64,000 nucleotides of DNA, from contig NZ_KK073769.1 of assembly GCF_000582685.1 (NCBI RefSeq), positions 940,791 through 1,004,790 of the forward strand. Direction: 5' to 3'. This document shows, in pieces, positions 41,291 through 50,308 of the stretch. This stretch comes from [Scytonema hofmanni] UTEX 2349. Lineage in GTDB: Bacteria; Cyanobacteriota; Cyanobacteriia; Cyanobacteriales; Nostocaceae. How positions within the stretch are numbered: position 1 is the stretch's first letter; each line of letters opens with the position of its first letter. The position numbers and the translations under genes were made by a program. Under the pieces are notes generated by a model. The model worked only from the letters and a program-made list of their open reading frames with translations. It made no database searches and had not been told where the DNA came from.

Positions 41291-41387
41291 ATTAGGACTT
41301 ACGCAAGCGTTACCAGAAAACAAGACTTTGAGATTGCTTCCTTGCGTCGCAATGACGGAAATATATAGTCCGTGCGTAAGTCCTAAT
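41291..41387. mobile_element. 97-bp MITE-like element with ATTAGGACTTACGCA ends
   Basis: 15-bp perfect terminal inverted repeats ATTAGGACTTACGCA / TGCGTAAGTCCTAAT. The interior includes a fragment of the GTCATTGCG-type repeat. It is flanked by two copies of the AGTCCGC/AGCC dispersed repeat (about 41231-41288, minus; 41390-41443, plus). Remnants of the same ends lie near 42588. Confidence 0.7.
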
Positions 41388-41854
41388 AATTAGTCCGCGT
41401 AGGCGGACTTCGTTTGTGTAGCCGCGATTTTAATCGTCGGGCAGTATTGATTTCAAGATAACTTTATATAAATACGCCGAAAATCGGTATTTTGACGCAG
41501 TTTATTTCACTGCGTTAATTTTCCGTATTAACACTGTTTGCTTTGTATCTTTTATTAGTTAATTTAGTAACAGGTTCAGAGAGATTTCATTTAAAGCTGA
41601 CTAACTTGGGATTTGCTTATTCATACTATCCAAATAGCACAGCAAAGGTTGGTTTTTTAACTTTGGATTTAACCAACTTCAAAAGTAATTAGGGCAATGT
41701 CACTACTACTTAATTATCTTAGGTTGCGCGTAGAATCTGCTGTGGCATTCTGCACAGAAATTTTCAATTATGCTCTCAACTTTAATATCGCAATCTAAGT
41801 TGTTTCTCGATTGATCGCTTTTCAAAAGTAATTTAAATTCCTGAGGACTTTAGT
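41388..41854. other. Intergenic region upstream of the secreted protein gene
   Basis: After the dispersed repeat (to about 41445), 400 bp of AT-rich sequence follow with no gene. This long leader should contain the promoter and perhaps regulatory sites of the secreted protein at 41855. No hairpin of note was seen. Confidence 0.5.
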
Positions 41855-42337
41855 ATGTTACGTCGTTCTTTATTCGCTTGTGCTTTGATGTTGGCTGGCG
41901 TCGTTGGTTTCGCTTCTAGTGCTAAGGCTCAAATCGTCTCTCCAAATCTAGTTTTCGGTGGGGCAGTTCCTGATACATGCGATTTTGGTGTTAAAACAGA
42001 TGGAAGTTTGGTTGCAAGTAATGATAAGACAACTTTAAGCACTACTACTCCTGCTACGGTTATTGTTAATTGTCCTGGTGGAACGCTAAAGGTATCTACC
42101 CCTATAAAGGATGTTATTAGCACTGGAACTACTACCGCAGCTAATTTAAAAACAGTAGCAACATTGACAGCTGAAGGTGTTACTGGTAATGCTGACTCTG
42201 ATTTAGCAAATTCAATTGCTGCTCCTGCCTCAGGTGCAAAAGCGAATGTAAGCATGACAGCTAATGATGTTACTCCTGCTACTCCTTTGGGTACTGGAAG
42301 TTACATTTTCAACGTTACTGTCACCGCAACTAAATAG
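41855..42337 (+). CDS. Secreted hypothetical protein, pilin/spore-coat-U-like composition
   Basis: A 160-residue protein with a clear signal peptide (MLRRSLFACALMLAGVVGFASSAKA, cleavage likely after AKA at 25). The mature part is small-residue and Thr/Ala/Val rich, with only two Cys (VPDTCDFG and VIVNCPGG) that may form one disulfide. The pattern of beta strands around a disulfide resembles secreted chaperone-usher or spore-coat-U type subunits, but this is weak. No usher or chaperone gene is adjacent. It probably forms or decorates the cell surface. GAGGA precedes the ATG. Confidence 0.75.
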   Translation: MLRRSLFACALMLAGVVGFASSAKAQIVSPNLVFGGAVPDTCDFGVKTDGSLVASNDKTTLSTTTPATVIVNCPGGTLKVSTPIKDVISTGTTTAANLKTVATLTAEGVTGNADSDLANSIAAPASGAKANVSMTANDVTPATPLGTGSYIFNVTVTATK

Positions 42338-42439
42338 GCAGTAGTTATTGTCGATTGGGTTGAACAAAGTAAACCCAATCAATTCAAGTATTATCTTGAG
42401 TTTCATTACCTCAACTTAACCTAAGAAAATCTGAAACTA

Positions 42440-42472
42440 CCCCTTCCCGCTTGCGAGGAGGGGGAATTTTTC
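42440..42472 (+). terminator. Probable terminator of the secreted protein gene
   Basis: An imperfect C-rich/G-rich hairpin (CCCCTTCC...GGAGGGGG) is followed by AATTTTTC, about 100 bp after the stop codon. Confidence 0.6.
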
Positions 42473-42546
42473 ATAAGTATTGTATATTTGCTCTCGCTAT
42501 TCTCTCATAAAATTAAGACTTACCGGGACTTAAACATTGATTTACC

Positions 42547-42574
42547 GTAGGGGCAATTCATGAATTGCCCCTAC
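42547..42574. repeat. 28-bp perfect palindrome GTAGGGGCAATTCA
   Basis: GTAGGGGCAATTCA followed by its exact reverse complement. This is a dispersed type of palindrome in cyanobacteria. It is flanked by CTTACCGGGACTT and GATGCGTAAGTCC, fragments of the MITE ends seen at 41291-41387. Confidence 0.88.
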
Positions 42575-42727
42575 ATTTTGTACTCGATGCGTAAGTCCTA
42601 AAAATGTATAAATATTTTTGCGTAACTACTTATGAACAAAGCCCACCTGGGTGGGCTACAATTTATTTCGCCTGGGTCGGCAGGCTTAGTACGCACAAAG
42701 CTGCACCCTAGAAGAGTGCAGGTGCTT

Positions 42728-44320
42728 TTATTTGGATGCTACTGCCTCGGCTTTTGCCTCAACTTTCACCTCATAGGGCTTTTCTTTGCCTTGTGCTAAA
42801 TACTCAGCCAACTGAGATTCAATTTCATCGCGCACAATTTGACGATACTCAAAGAAATGTTCGATATGAGCGCAAGCTGAGAGATAATGCTCTAAAGCTC
42901 TTGGATTACGCTTGATGATGCTAAACAAGTGATGCCAGAATTTCCACCGAGTTTCGCGCTTGATTCCTTGTCGCCAGATAATAATTAGGAATGCTCTCAC
43001 AAGTATTAACTCTGGCATTTTCGCTGGTCGTGTCCAACTTGGACCACCCATCATCAAGAAGCAGCGATAGGTGCGGTCTAAATATTTAACGGGGTCATAT
43101 AAAGCACAAAATGCCTCAATATATTCTCTAGCAATATCTTCTAAAGGACGGGTGGCGACAAAGTTCATCAAAGTAGTTTGATTGATGTTGCCGTCTTGAT
43201 TTTCGCGCAGTCTTCCTTCTTTTTTCAGGCGATGCCACAACGCTGTATTGGGTAGCGCTTGCAACATGGCGAAGGTAGTAGAGGGAATTGCTGCTAATTC
43301 GGCAAAACGGACAATGCGATCGCCTGCACCTGCTTTTTCGTTATCAAAACCAATAATAAAGCCAGCCATCGGTCGCAATCCAGCTTTAATAATGCTTTCC
43401 ACGGCTTCAGTCAGCGAACTGCGGGTATTTTGAAACTTCTTCGTTAGTTGCAGACTGTCTTCATCTGGTGTTTCAATTCCCAAGAATACGGCAGCGAAAC
43501 CGCACTCAACCATCAACTCCATCATTTCTGCATCTTCGGCTAAATCAATTGAAGCTTCGGTGTCAAATGCAAAGGGATATTGATGTTCTGCCATCCAAAC
43601 TTTTAACTCTTTCAGCAACAATTTAACGTTACGTTTGTTGCCGATAAAGTTGTCATCTACCATGAACACACCACGGCGCCAACCCAATTTATAAAGACAA
43701 TCTAATTCTGCTAATAGTTGTGCTGGTGTTTTGGTGCGCGGTTTGCGACCATAAAGAACAATGATGTCACAAAATTCGCACTGAAAAGGGCAACCCCGCG
43801 AAAACTGAACTGACATCATGTCATAAGCATTAAGTTCTAGTAAATCAAAGCGGGGTATGGGTGTAAATGTCACATCGGGTTTTTCAGTAGCGCGAAAAAC
43901 GCCTGATGTTTCTCCCCGCTTGATTGCATCGATAAACATTGGCAGAGTAATTTCTCCTTCATCGAGAATGAGAAAATCTGCACCTACATTTTCAACTTCG
44001 TGGGGTACGGAAGTTGGGTAAGGACCACCCACGGCAACTAACTTACCACGTCTTTTTGCTTCTTTAATTTGGTCGAGTAAATCTGCTTTTTGGACAATCA
44101 TCGCAGATAAAATTACTATATCTGCCCATGCCCATTCTTCTTCGGTTGCGGTGCGAATATTGCGATCTACAAGTTTGAATTCCCATTCTTGGGGCAAAAT
44201 CGCTGCTACTGTTACTAAACCTAAAGGTGGTAATAAAACCTTGCGATTAACTAATTCCAAGATTTTTTCGTATGACCAAAAGGTTTTGGGAAATATAGGA
44301 TACACCAGTAAAATTCGCAT
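42728..44320 (-). CDS. B12-binding radical SAM protein with DUF4070
   Basis: A 530-residue enzyme. Residues 1-135 form a cobalamin-binding-like Rossmann domain (PLGLVTVAAILPQEWEFKLVDRNI). The radical SAM core has the cluster motif CPFQCEFC near 181, followed by GRKPRTKTPAQLLAELD. A C-terminal DUF4070 region contains LMMGGPSWTRPAKMPELILVRAF. The class includes HpnP, which methylates C2 of hopanoids, as well as other cyanobacterial proteins of unknown reaction. Without a hopanoid gene nearby I leave it unnamed. It is monocistronic. Confidence 0.9.
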   Translation of the reverse strand: MRILLVYPIFPKTFWSYEKILELVNRKVLLPPLGLVTVAAILPQEWEFKLVDRNIRTATEEEWAWADIVILSAMIVQKADLLDQIKEAKRRGKLVAVGGPYPTSVPHEVENVGADFLILDEGEITLPMFIDAIKRGETSGVFRATEKPDVTFTPIPRFDLLELNAYDMMSVQFSRGCPFQCEFCDIIVLYGRKPRTKTPAQLLAELDCLYKLGWRRGVFMVDDNFIGNKRNVKLLLKELKVWMAEHQYPFAFDTEASIDLAEDAEMMELMVECGFAAVFLGIETPDEDSLQLTKKFQNTRSSLTEAVESIIKAGLRPMAGFIIGFDNEKAGAGDRIVRFAELAAIPSTTFAMLQALPNTALWHRLKKEGRLRENQDGNINQTTLMNFVATRPLEDIAREYIEAFCALYDPVKYLDRTYRCFLMMGGPSWTRPAKMPELILVRAFLIIIWRQGIKRETRWKFWHHLFSIIKRNPRALEHYLSACAHIEHFFEYRQIVRDEIESQLAEYLAQGKEKPYEVKVEAKAEAVASK

Positions 44321-44547
44321 TTAGTAGAAATCCTCACGTTATGGTTATTTTTTTTAACTGTAATTAATGTAGCTAAAACTAAGAGTAATTGATTTATTGC
44401 TAGTTTTATTTTCTTTTAACAATGATTGATGAGACGCTATTAGCGATCGCCTAGTTCCTTATGAATATATACTTGTGTAATTTGTTGCTAAAATTCTCTA
44501 GTTGCGGTCAATTATAGCGCTTCTCGGTTCGTGCAATACGTGGTCTA

Positions 44548-44631
44548 GAGACGCGAAATTTCGCGTCTCTACATTTATTTTTTAACGTAAAGGAACGCTA
44601 AGGGAAGCGCAAAGGTACGCAGAGTTTTCAT
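44548..44631. repeat. GAGACGCGAAATTTCGCGTCTC palindrome and CAGAG repeat
   Basis: A 22-bp perfect palindrome (44548-44569) is followed by an AACGTAAAGGAACGC-type repeat related to 15135-15187 and 49480-49530. The same palindrome core is at 41174-41193. Confidence 0.88.
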
Positions 44632-44675
44632 TCAGATTTTCTGAGCTTACCTGGGTGGGCTAATTGAGATTATTG

Positions 44676-45644
44676 TTACATAGAACTGGTATTAGCAGGT
44701 TTAACACCGCTTATTTTCAAAACATCGCTCATGGTAGCGCAGTAATTTGGTAAGTCGAAAGTGGCAGGATTGATGGCATTTTTGTAAGTAAAATGGCGAT
44801 AGTTCATGCAAAATCGACTCCAAGCATCCATTTGAATGCGAAAGACAGCGATTATGACATTAGCTAAGGATAAAGATAGGGGAAGACGAAAGATTATTTT
44901 TTTACCAAGATAAGCGCAAACATCTTCAATTGCTTGGTTTGCTGTTAACTGCGGTTGACCTAAAACTAACTTTCGCGATTGGTTTTCTTTGGGTGGATTA
45001 TCTATTAAATATCCCACCACTGTAGCAATATCTCGCCCGTGAATGAAGTGGAAGCTACCATCTACTTGCAAAAAACGAATTAAATCAATATATTTTGTAA
45101 CTTCTAAAATACCCGGCGAAACATGAGAATAAGGTTTGTCAACTTCGCCACCTAAAACTAAAGTAGGAAAAACTGTGGTAACTTTGGGTGCGATCGCTAA
45201 TTTTGGTACTTTATGTAAACATTCGTACTTAGACCGGACATAATCTATCCCTAGTTCTCCAGCTTCCTTTAATGGTTGTTCGTTGCGACCTAAAACGCTA
45301 GCGGTAGAAAAATAAATTACCTGTTCGCATCTATCTGCATTTAACAAACTCATTAATTCTAGGGTTTTGTCTACATTAATCTCAAATGTGTTGTCTCCAC
45401 CCCAAGCCGTCGCCGTTAACACCGCAGTATCAATTGTTTTCAGCAATTCTGCAAATAAGCCAATTTCTTGCATATCACCTTGCAAAACTGTGATACCAGG
45501 ACGTGCTTGAGTATCGACTTTCAGTTTATCTGGGTTTCTAACCAGTAAATACAACTCGTGATTTGTCTCTTTAATTAAAGTTTCGCTCAGGTAGTGTCCG
45601 ACACAGCCACTTGCACCAGTCACAAAAATCCGTTTCTGGCTCAT
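44676..45644 (-). CDS. NAD(P)-dependent epimerase/dehydratase (extended SDR)
   Basis: A 322-residue extended short-chain dehydrogenase. The NAD(P)-binding motif TGASGCVGHYL is at 9-19, the Ser of the active site in VIYFSTASVLG, and the YxxxK pair in DYVRSKYE (near 150). The substrate domain at the C-terminus (about 225-322) includes RLPLSLSLANVIIAVFRIQM, a hydrophobic stretch that may touch the membrane. Members act on nucleotide sugars, flavonoid-like or lipid substrates. The neighbourhood does not identify the substrate. It is likely monocistronic. Confidence 0.87.
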   Translation of the reverse strand: MSQKRIFVTGASGCVGHYLSETLIKETNHELYLLVRNPDKLKVDTQARPGITVLQGDMQEIGLFAELLKTIDTAVLTATAWGGDNTFEINVDKTLELMSLLNADRCEQVIYFSTASVLGRNEQPLKEAGELGIDYVRSKYECLHKVPKLAIAPKVTTVFPTLVLGGEVDKPYSHVSPGILEVTKYIDLIRFLQVDGSFHFIHGRDIATVVGYLIDNPPKENQSRKLVLGQPQLTANQAIEDVCAYLGKKIIFRLPLSLSLANVIIAVFRIQMDAWSRFCMNYRHFTYKNAINPATFDLPNYCATMSDVLKISGVKPANTSSM

Positions 45645-45788
45645 AAATATTTTTTAGATTGTAGTTGTTAAATAGCTTAACTATTTTGAATGCATATCTA
45701 GCAATTAACAACTACAACTAATGAATAACTGGGTCGGGACATAAATGTGGAAATTATATCATGTCCAGTGTATTACTTACAATGGAAA

Positions 45789-45822
45789 GACGTTCCACGT
45801 AAAGACGTTCCGGTGGAACGTC
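45789..45822. repeat. GACGTTCC palindrome with partial copy
   Basis: A half palindrome GACGTTCCACGT (45789-45800) precedes a full one GACGTTCCGGTGGAACGTC (45804-45822). Just upstream is ATATCATGTCC, a piece of the 76-bp unit found at 30847-31076. Confidence 0.85.
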
Positions 45823-45896
45823 TCTACGACCGTTGCAATGGGACAGAAAATTCTGTCCGTTGATCTTTGGTGGAAACTCCTAAGAGAATATGTTAC

Positions 45897-48800
45897 CTAG
45901 AAGACAAAATTATTGACATTATTCAGGGCTGCAACTGAAACATTATCTACTCTGATAAACGGTCGAGCGGGAAGATTTCCAGAACCATCACTGTCAATCA
46001 GAATCTCAGTATCTCGTCCTCTTGCACCAAAAGATATGTAGCCATCAGCGATCGCATTAGTTCCGTTGTAGCCACCTGGGACAATACTATCAAGCAAGTC
46101 AGTAAAAACAAACTTGTCAGCACCTACTGTAAAGTCCAGGATATCGTCGCCTTCATTAATACTGTTGCCGTTACCATATAAGCTGGTGTAGACAATCAAA
46201 TCATTACCAGCACCGGTGGTGATATCGTCTTGACCATCAAAACCAGTAATTCTGTCACCAAAGGCAGTTCCGATTAAAGTATCCCGACCAGATGTGCCAT
46301 TAAGCACATTTATCAAGTCAAACCGAGCGAGAACGGGGTCATGGTCACTGTCTTGATCGGCAAACTCTGAGTTGATGTGAACTACATCAAATCCATTCAG
46401 TCTAGTAAACAAATTGTTACTGACCAGAATGTGATCGAGTGTTTGAGCATTGCCCTGAAAGTTGAAGGTATAACGCTCGTTCTCAGGTAGCGTTTCAATC
46501 AGGGTATTCAGTCCCCCAGCTTCTAAAATACTCAGGGGGTTAGAAAACTCAAAGTCATTCAAGTCACCCGCTACAACCACGTTGGCATTGGGGTTAATTG
46601 TTAGGATGTTTTGAACAAAGTCTCTTACCTCCGTAGCTTGCTGGTTGCGCTGCACCTCAGTAGAGACGACTGGGGGTTGAGTCGGTCCAAATAGGGGATC
46701 GTCACCACCTTTGGAGTTAAAGTGGTTGCCAACCACAAATACGGTCTGACCATTGAAAATAAATTCACCAACCAGAGGTTTGCGACTGCTGACGAAGGCA
46801 CTGCCATTGGAGGGGTCAGTATCAAGTATCCGACCAGGACTAGCAGAAAGCTGGGGAACACCACCGACGTTGTTAACTGTGGTGTCAGTAGTCGAGCCAC
46901 CACCTGGGCGATCTACAAATTGTACTCGGTCGGGGTTGAATAGGAAACCGACGCGGATATTACCACCAGGTTCACCACCGTCCTGGTTATTTTCTGGGTC
47001 AATCTGACGAAATTGATAGGTAGGACCACCAGCTGCTGCGATCGCAGTAATCAATGTGTTGTAGGTTGTGGTAGCATCTACTACACCGTTATTCGTCGCG
47101 CCATTGTTATCTTGAATTTCTTCCAGGTTGATGATATCGGGGGATCTGAGGTTATTAACAATCCGGTTTGCGAGGTTGTTGAAGCTGGTCGCACCATCAC
47201 CAGGATCAAGGTTTTCTACGTTGAAGGTCGCAAGGGTGAGTTGGTTAGCGAGGGGAGTCAGGTTGCTAACTTCTCTTTGCAGAGTAGATGCCTGTACAAC
47301 TGTTGGTGCTGTGGAAACCAAAACTTCGTAGTTGTTAAAGTCGTAATTAACAACCCCGGTAATTGTGCTGAGTTGGGCACCCACATCGACAGTTGGTAAT
47401 ACCAAGGAATTGTTCAAATCATCGATCTGAATTCGCTCTGGGTTGAAATCGCTCTCTGTAATCAGGCTACCACCACGGGCAGTGCGGCTGGTGGCGTTAG
47501 CTCCGTTGTCTGCTAGTACCCAAATTTCTTGAGAAGTACCAAAGACACTGGTTGGAGATGTTGTTACCGGATTGTTGACCTGTACAAGCATCCCTTCTAG
47601 GCTTTCGTAGAAGTCGATACCGTCTTGAGCAGGGTCAAATACTGTACCAGCATTTTCGACATTGTTACCCACTTGATCATTACTAATTACCGTAGTGGGA
47701 ATTGTTCTTCCGCCGTTACCAAGAATAGTAGCTGTTGGGAGAGCATTGCCAGTTGACAGTGTGGTAATCGTTGGGCTGGTAATCTGAGTGGTGGTGAGGT
47801 TATCAACGGAACCACCAGGACGGAATTCACTTACTGTACCGTTAACTAAAATTGAGCTGCCGACACTTACTGTTGGTGCAGAGGAGGTGAAGACAAAAAT
47901 GCCCTCTGAGGTGGCATCATTATTATCGGGGTTGGGGTCTTGCAGGTAGAAGCCGTTGGAGGCGATCGCTGTTACGATACCAGGAACGTTGTTTACTGCT
48001 TGACCATTCAATGGGGAGATATGCGCGGTACCTTGAATGTCACGAATCCGAATGTTTCCGGCAACCACATCATTATCGGCGATCGTCACCGTGGCTGTGG
48101 CAGTTCCCAAGGTGTAATTCGCACTACCAGCAAGAGTTAGGGTAACGGTTTCATTCCCTTCTCCTAGAAGGTCATCAACGGGTGTAATAGTGATATCGAC
48201 AAAGGTTTGCCCAGCAGGGATTGTAGCCGTATTCGTCAGGTTTGGCGTGTAGTCCGTCCCGTTGGTTGCCTGACCTGCTCCAGTGGCAACCGTGTAACTG
48301 ATGGACAGAGCATTGGTTGTATCACCAGTGCGGGTAATACGGAAGGTGCCTGGGTCTGTTCCTGCTTCGGCAGCATTGGCATCGGTGGCAGCGATCGCTA
48401 CTGTAGGACCCGTAGGAGGTGTAACAGTAGTGGAAAGGGAAAAGTCGTCGATCGACAGTCCATCATCTGAGCCAGTGACATCAAAGTCAAGCCAACGGAA
48501 CCAAAAGGTTGCTCCATTTGGGATGTTTAGCCCCGTAATAGTTCCTGGGACGGTGGTGTTATTGGTATTTCCATTCAGTGCTCCTAGGGCTTGATTTGTC
48601 ACAGGAGAACTGAAATCCAGAGCATCGACATCTACCCAAGTTCCGGTCGCTAAGGATGTTGCATTCAGGCTGTATTGAAAATCCAGGCGATCGGCAGCCG
48701 CTCTGCCGGTTGCACCTAAACGCCATTGCTCACCCCTGTAGGACACATTCAACGTTGTAATTGTGTCACCTGTTGTATTGGTAAAGCTTACGCCGATTGT

Positions 48801-49037
48801 GGGAGTTAGAGTACCTGACAATAAAGTTCCTAAAGCTCTCTCAGTAGAACCTGCTGCTCCAAAACTATATATATCACCTGCATTACCAGAGCCAGTTCCT
48901 GCTGTGTACTGTTGGTTTACATTTGCACTGGTTCCAGTCTCCGACAATGCCCAGCCTAGGGGAAGTTGGCTACTGGTACCTGAACCTGCCAGAGTATCAA
49001 AATTCTCCGAATATGAGCCATTAAATTGAATCGCCAT
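45897..49037 (-). CDS. Large extracellular nuclease (ExeM/NucH-like) with Calx-beta and RTX-type end
   Basis: A 1046-residue multidomain protein. The order is an N-terminal beta sandwich (about 1-205), a Calx-beta domain (about 213-322, ending TATVTIADND), an OB-fold region typical of ExeM nucleases (IRDIQGTAHISPLNGQ, about 328-590), an endonuclease/exonuclease/phosphatase domain (about 612-900; LTLATFNVENLD, NLEEIQDN, VVGNHFNSKGGDD, VVAGDLNDFE, DHDPVLARFD), and a C-terminal RTX-like region (GTSGRDTLIGTAFGDRITG, GAGNDLIVY). It has no Sec signal. The C-terminus suggests type I secretion and Ca2+-dependent folding. The likely role is DNA scavenging or biofilm remodelling. No T1SS genes are adjacent. 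Confidence 0.9.
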   Translation of the reverse strand: MAIQFNGSYSENFDTLAGSGTSSQLPLGWALSETGTSANVNQQYTAGTGSGNAGDIYSFGAAGSTERALGTLLSGTLTPTIGVSFTNTTGDTITTLNVSYRGEQWRLGATGRAAADRLDFQYSLNATSLATGTWVDVDALDFSSPVTNQALGALNGNTNNTTVPGTITGLNIPNGATFWFRWLDFDVTGSDDGLSIDDFSLSTTVTPPTGPTVAIAATDANAAEAGTDPGTFRITRTGDTTNALSISYTVATGAGQATNGTDYTPNLTNTATIPAGQTFVDITITPVDDLLGEGNETVTLTLAGSANYTLGTATATVTIADNDVVAGNIRIRDIQGTAHISPLNGQAVNNVPGIVTAIASNGFYLQDPNPDNNDATSEGIFVFTSSAPTVSVGSSILVNGTVSEFRPGGSVDNLTTTQITSPTITTLSTGNALPTATILGNGGRTIPTTVISNDQVGNNVENAGTVFDPAQDGIDFYESLEGMLVQVNNPVTTSPTSVFGTSQEIWVLADNGANATSRTARGGSLITESDFNPERIQIDDLNNSLVLPTVDVGAQLSTITGVVNYDFNNYEVLVSTAPTVVQASTLQREVSNLTPLANQLTLATFNVENLDPGDGATSFNNLANRIVNNLRSPDIINLEEIQDNNGATNNGVVDATTTYNTLITAIAAAGGPTYQFRQIDPENNQDGGEPGGNIRVGFLFNPDRVQFVDRPGGGSTTDTTVNNVGGVPQLSASPGRILDTDPSNGSAFVSSRKPLVGEFIFNGQTVFVVGNHFNSKGGDDPLFGPTQPPVVSTEVQRNQQATEVRDFVQNILTINPNANVVVAGDLNDFEFSNPLSILEAGGLNTLIETLPENERYTFNFQGNAQTLDHILVSNNLFTRLNGFDVVHINSEFADQDSDHDPVLARFDLINVLNGTSGRDTLIGTAFGDRITGFDGQDDITTGAGNDLIVYTSLYGNGNSINEGDDILDFTVGADKFVFTDLLDSIVPGGYNGTNAIADGYISFGARGRDTEILIDSDGSGNLPARPFIRVDNVSVAALNNVNNFVF

Positions 49038-49652
49038 TGCTGTTTGTCCTTAAAGGGATAATTGTTTGCAGAAACATCTGCGCTTCGCTCGTAAACTTGG
49101 AATTACGCATGTGAGTTGAGGTGCGGTTGCTAGAATTCGCAAATTGACATCAGCGACAGAAAATGCATATCGCACCACTATATTTCTCTCGCTTTCATGC
49201 ACAAGGTATCGAGCCATCTTCAATGGGATCTATCGTGCAAAAACCCTGGCGTTAAAAGCAGAAGTTTATTAGACTACACAGATTTCATGTGTAATCTAAT
49301 ACTTTGCCTAACTATATTTAAGGCTACTAGTTAAAGATTAAAAGAATATTAAGTAAATATTAATCGTCGAATTCCCTCTGCAAATTTACGGTATCTTTAT
49401 AAAAGATTATTGATAATCTAAATGCAAAAAGGCTTATTACATAGTAATTAGTACATTTTTGCATAAGTTCGTAGCGTTTTTTAACGCAGAGGAGCAAAGG
49501 AGGTAAGCGCAAAGTGACGCAGAGTTTTTGTGATAAATTTTCGTCATGAATTAATGCGATCGCTGTACTTAGTACAAAATTGAAACGAAAACTCCGCGTG
49601 AAAATAACCCATCCCCGTCCGGGTAAATTACGATTTCTATATAAAATTATTT
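49038..49652. other. Gene-free region between the nuclease and the HsdR_N-like gene
   Basis: A 615-bp AT-rich gap. The first 300 bp upstream of the extracellular nuclease should hold its promoter. An AACGCAGAGGAGCAAAGGAGG-type dispersed repeat is at about 49480-49530. I see no gene, and only short direct repeats. Confidence 0.5.
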
Positions 49653-50291
49653 TTAGCGATCGCCATTTCTCGTCAATTGCCCCAGACGCTTCAACACACT
49701 CAAAACCGTATATAATTCATTTCCCGGATTGAATATGTAGAACAAACGAGACAAAACATATTTTGGTGTTTCTTGTTTGATCAATTTAACAAAAATAAAA
49801 CTACTGCCATTGCAGATTAGTCCGTATACTGGTTTATCTGAGTTAGAGACTGCCAGCATATAAGCTAGGAACTGTGGTTTGCCCACCTCCACAGAAAAAG
49901 CTGCTTGTTTAGACTCTATAACTACTACTACTAGCTGTTCAAACAAAACTAAGATATCAATCTGCCCTTTGACTTTTACACCTTCATCTTCAGCAGAAAC
50001 TTCTACAGATTTTTCAGATTTGACATGAAACGGAGATAGATAAAAGTCTGCTAAATCCAACAAGGGAGACAACACCACCATCTTGACAGTGTTTTCCAGC
50101 AGAGGAGAGTACTTGAGCAAATTGGCATAACTTGCCTTAACTCGGTCGAGCTGTTGTTTTTGGGAGTTGGTAATTTCTGGTAAGTTATCTTGCCACTCTC
50201 TAAAAAATTGCTCATTCTCAACTAATTCGAGTCCAAAGCTGGTTTCTAAATCAAGTAGGGTAATTTCTTTAGCTTGTATTGTTTGAACCAT
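49653..50291 (-). CDS. HsdR_N-like PD-(D/E)XK nuclease domain protein
   Basis: A 212-residue stand-alone protein resembling the N-terminal nuclease domain of type I restriction subunits. The catalytic motif is visible as VKGQIDILVLFEQLVVVVIESKQAAF (D...ExK), preceded by SPLLDLADFYLSPFHV and followed by QFLAYMLAVSNSDKPVYGLICNGSSFIFV. No helicase, specificity or methylase subunits accompany it. Such lone proteins are frequent in cyanobacteria with unknown role. The tnpB gene lies only 17 bp upstream on the same strand, so it may be read from a transposon transcript or have lost its own promoter. Confidence 0.82.
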   Translation of the reverse strand: MVQTIQAKEITLLDLETSFGLELVENEQFFREWQDNLPEITNSQKQQLDRVKASYANLLKYSPLLENTVKMVVLSPLLDLADFYLSPFHVKSEKSVEVSAEDEGVKVKGQIDILVLFEQLVVVVIESKQAAFSVEVGKPQFLAYMLAVSNSDKPVYGLICNGSSFIFVKLIKQETPKYVLSRLFYIFNPGNELYTVLSVLKRLGQLTRNGDR

Positions 50292-50308
50292 AATCCGTTC
50301 TGTAATAC

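Noticed and set aside
42728..44320. Calling the radical SAM gene hpnP
   Set aside because: The DUF4070 class includes several enzymes and no hopanoid synthesis gene is nearby. The evidence does not separate them.
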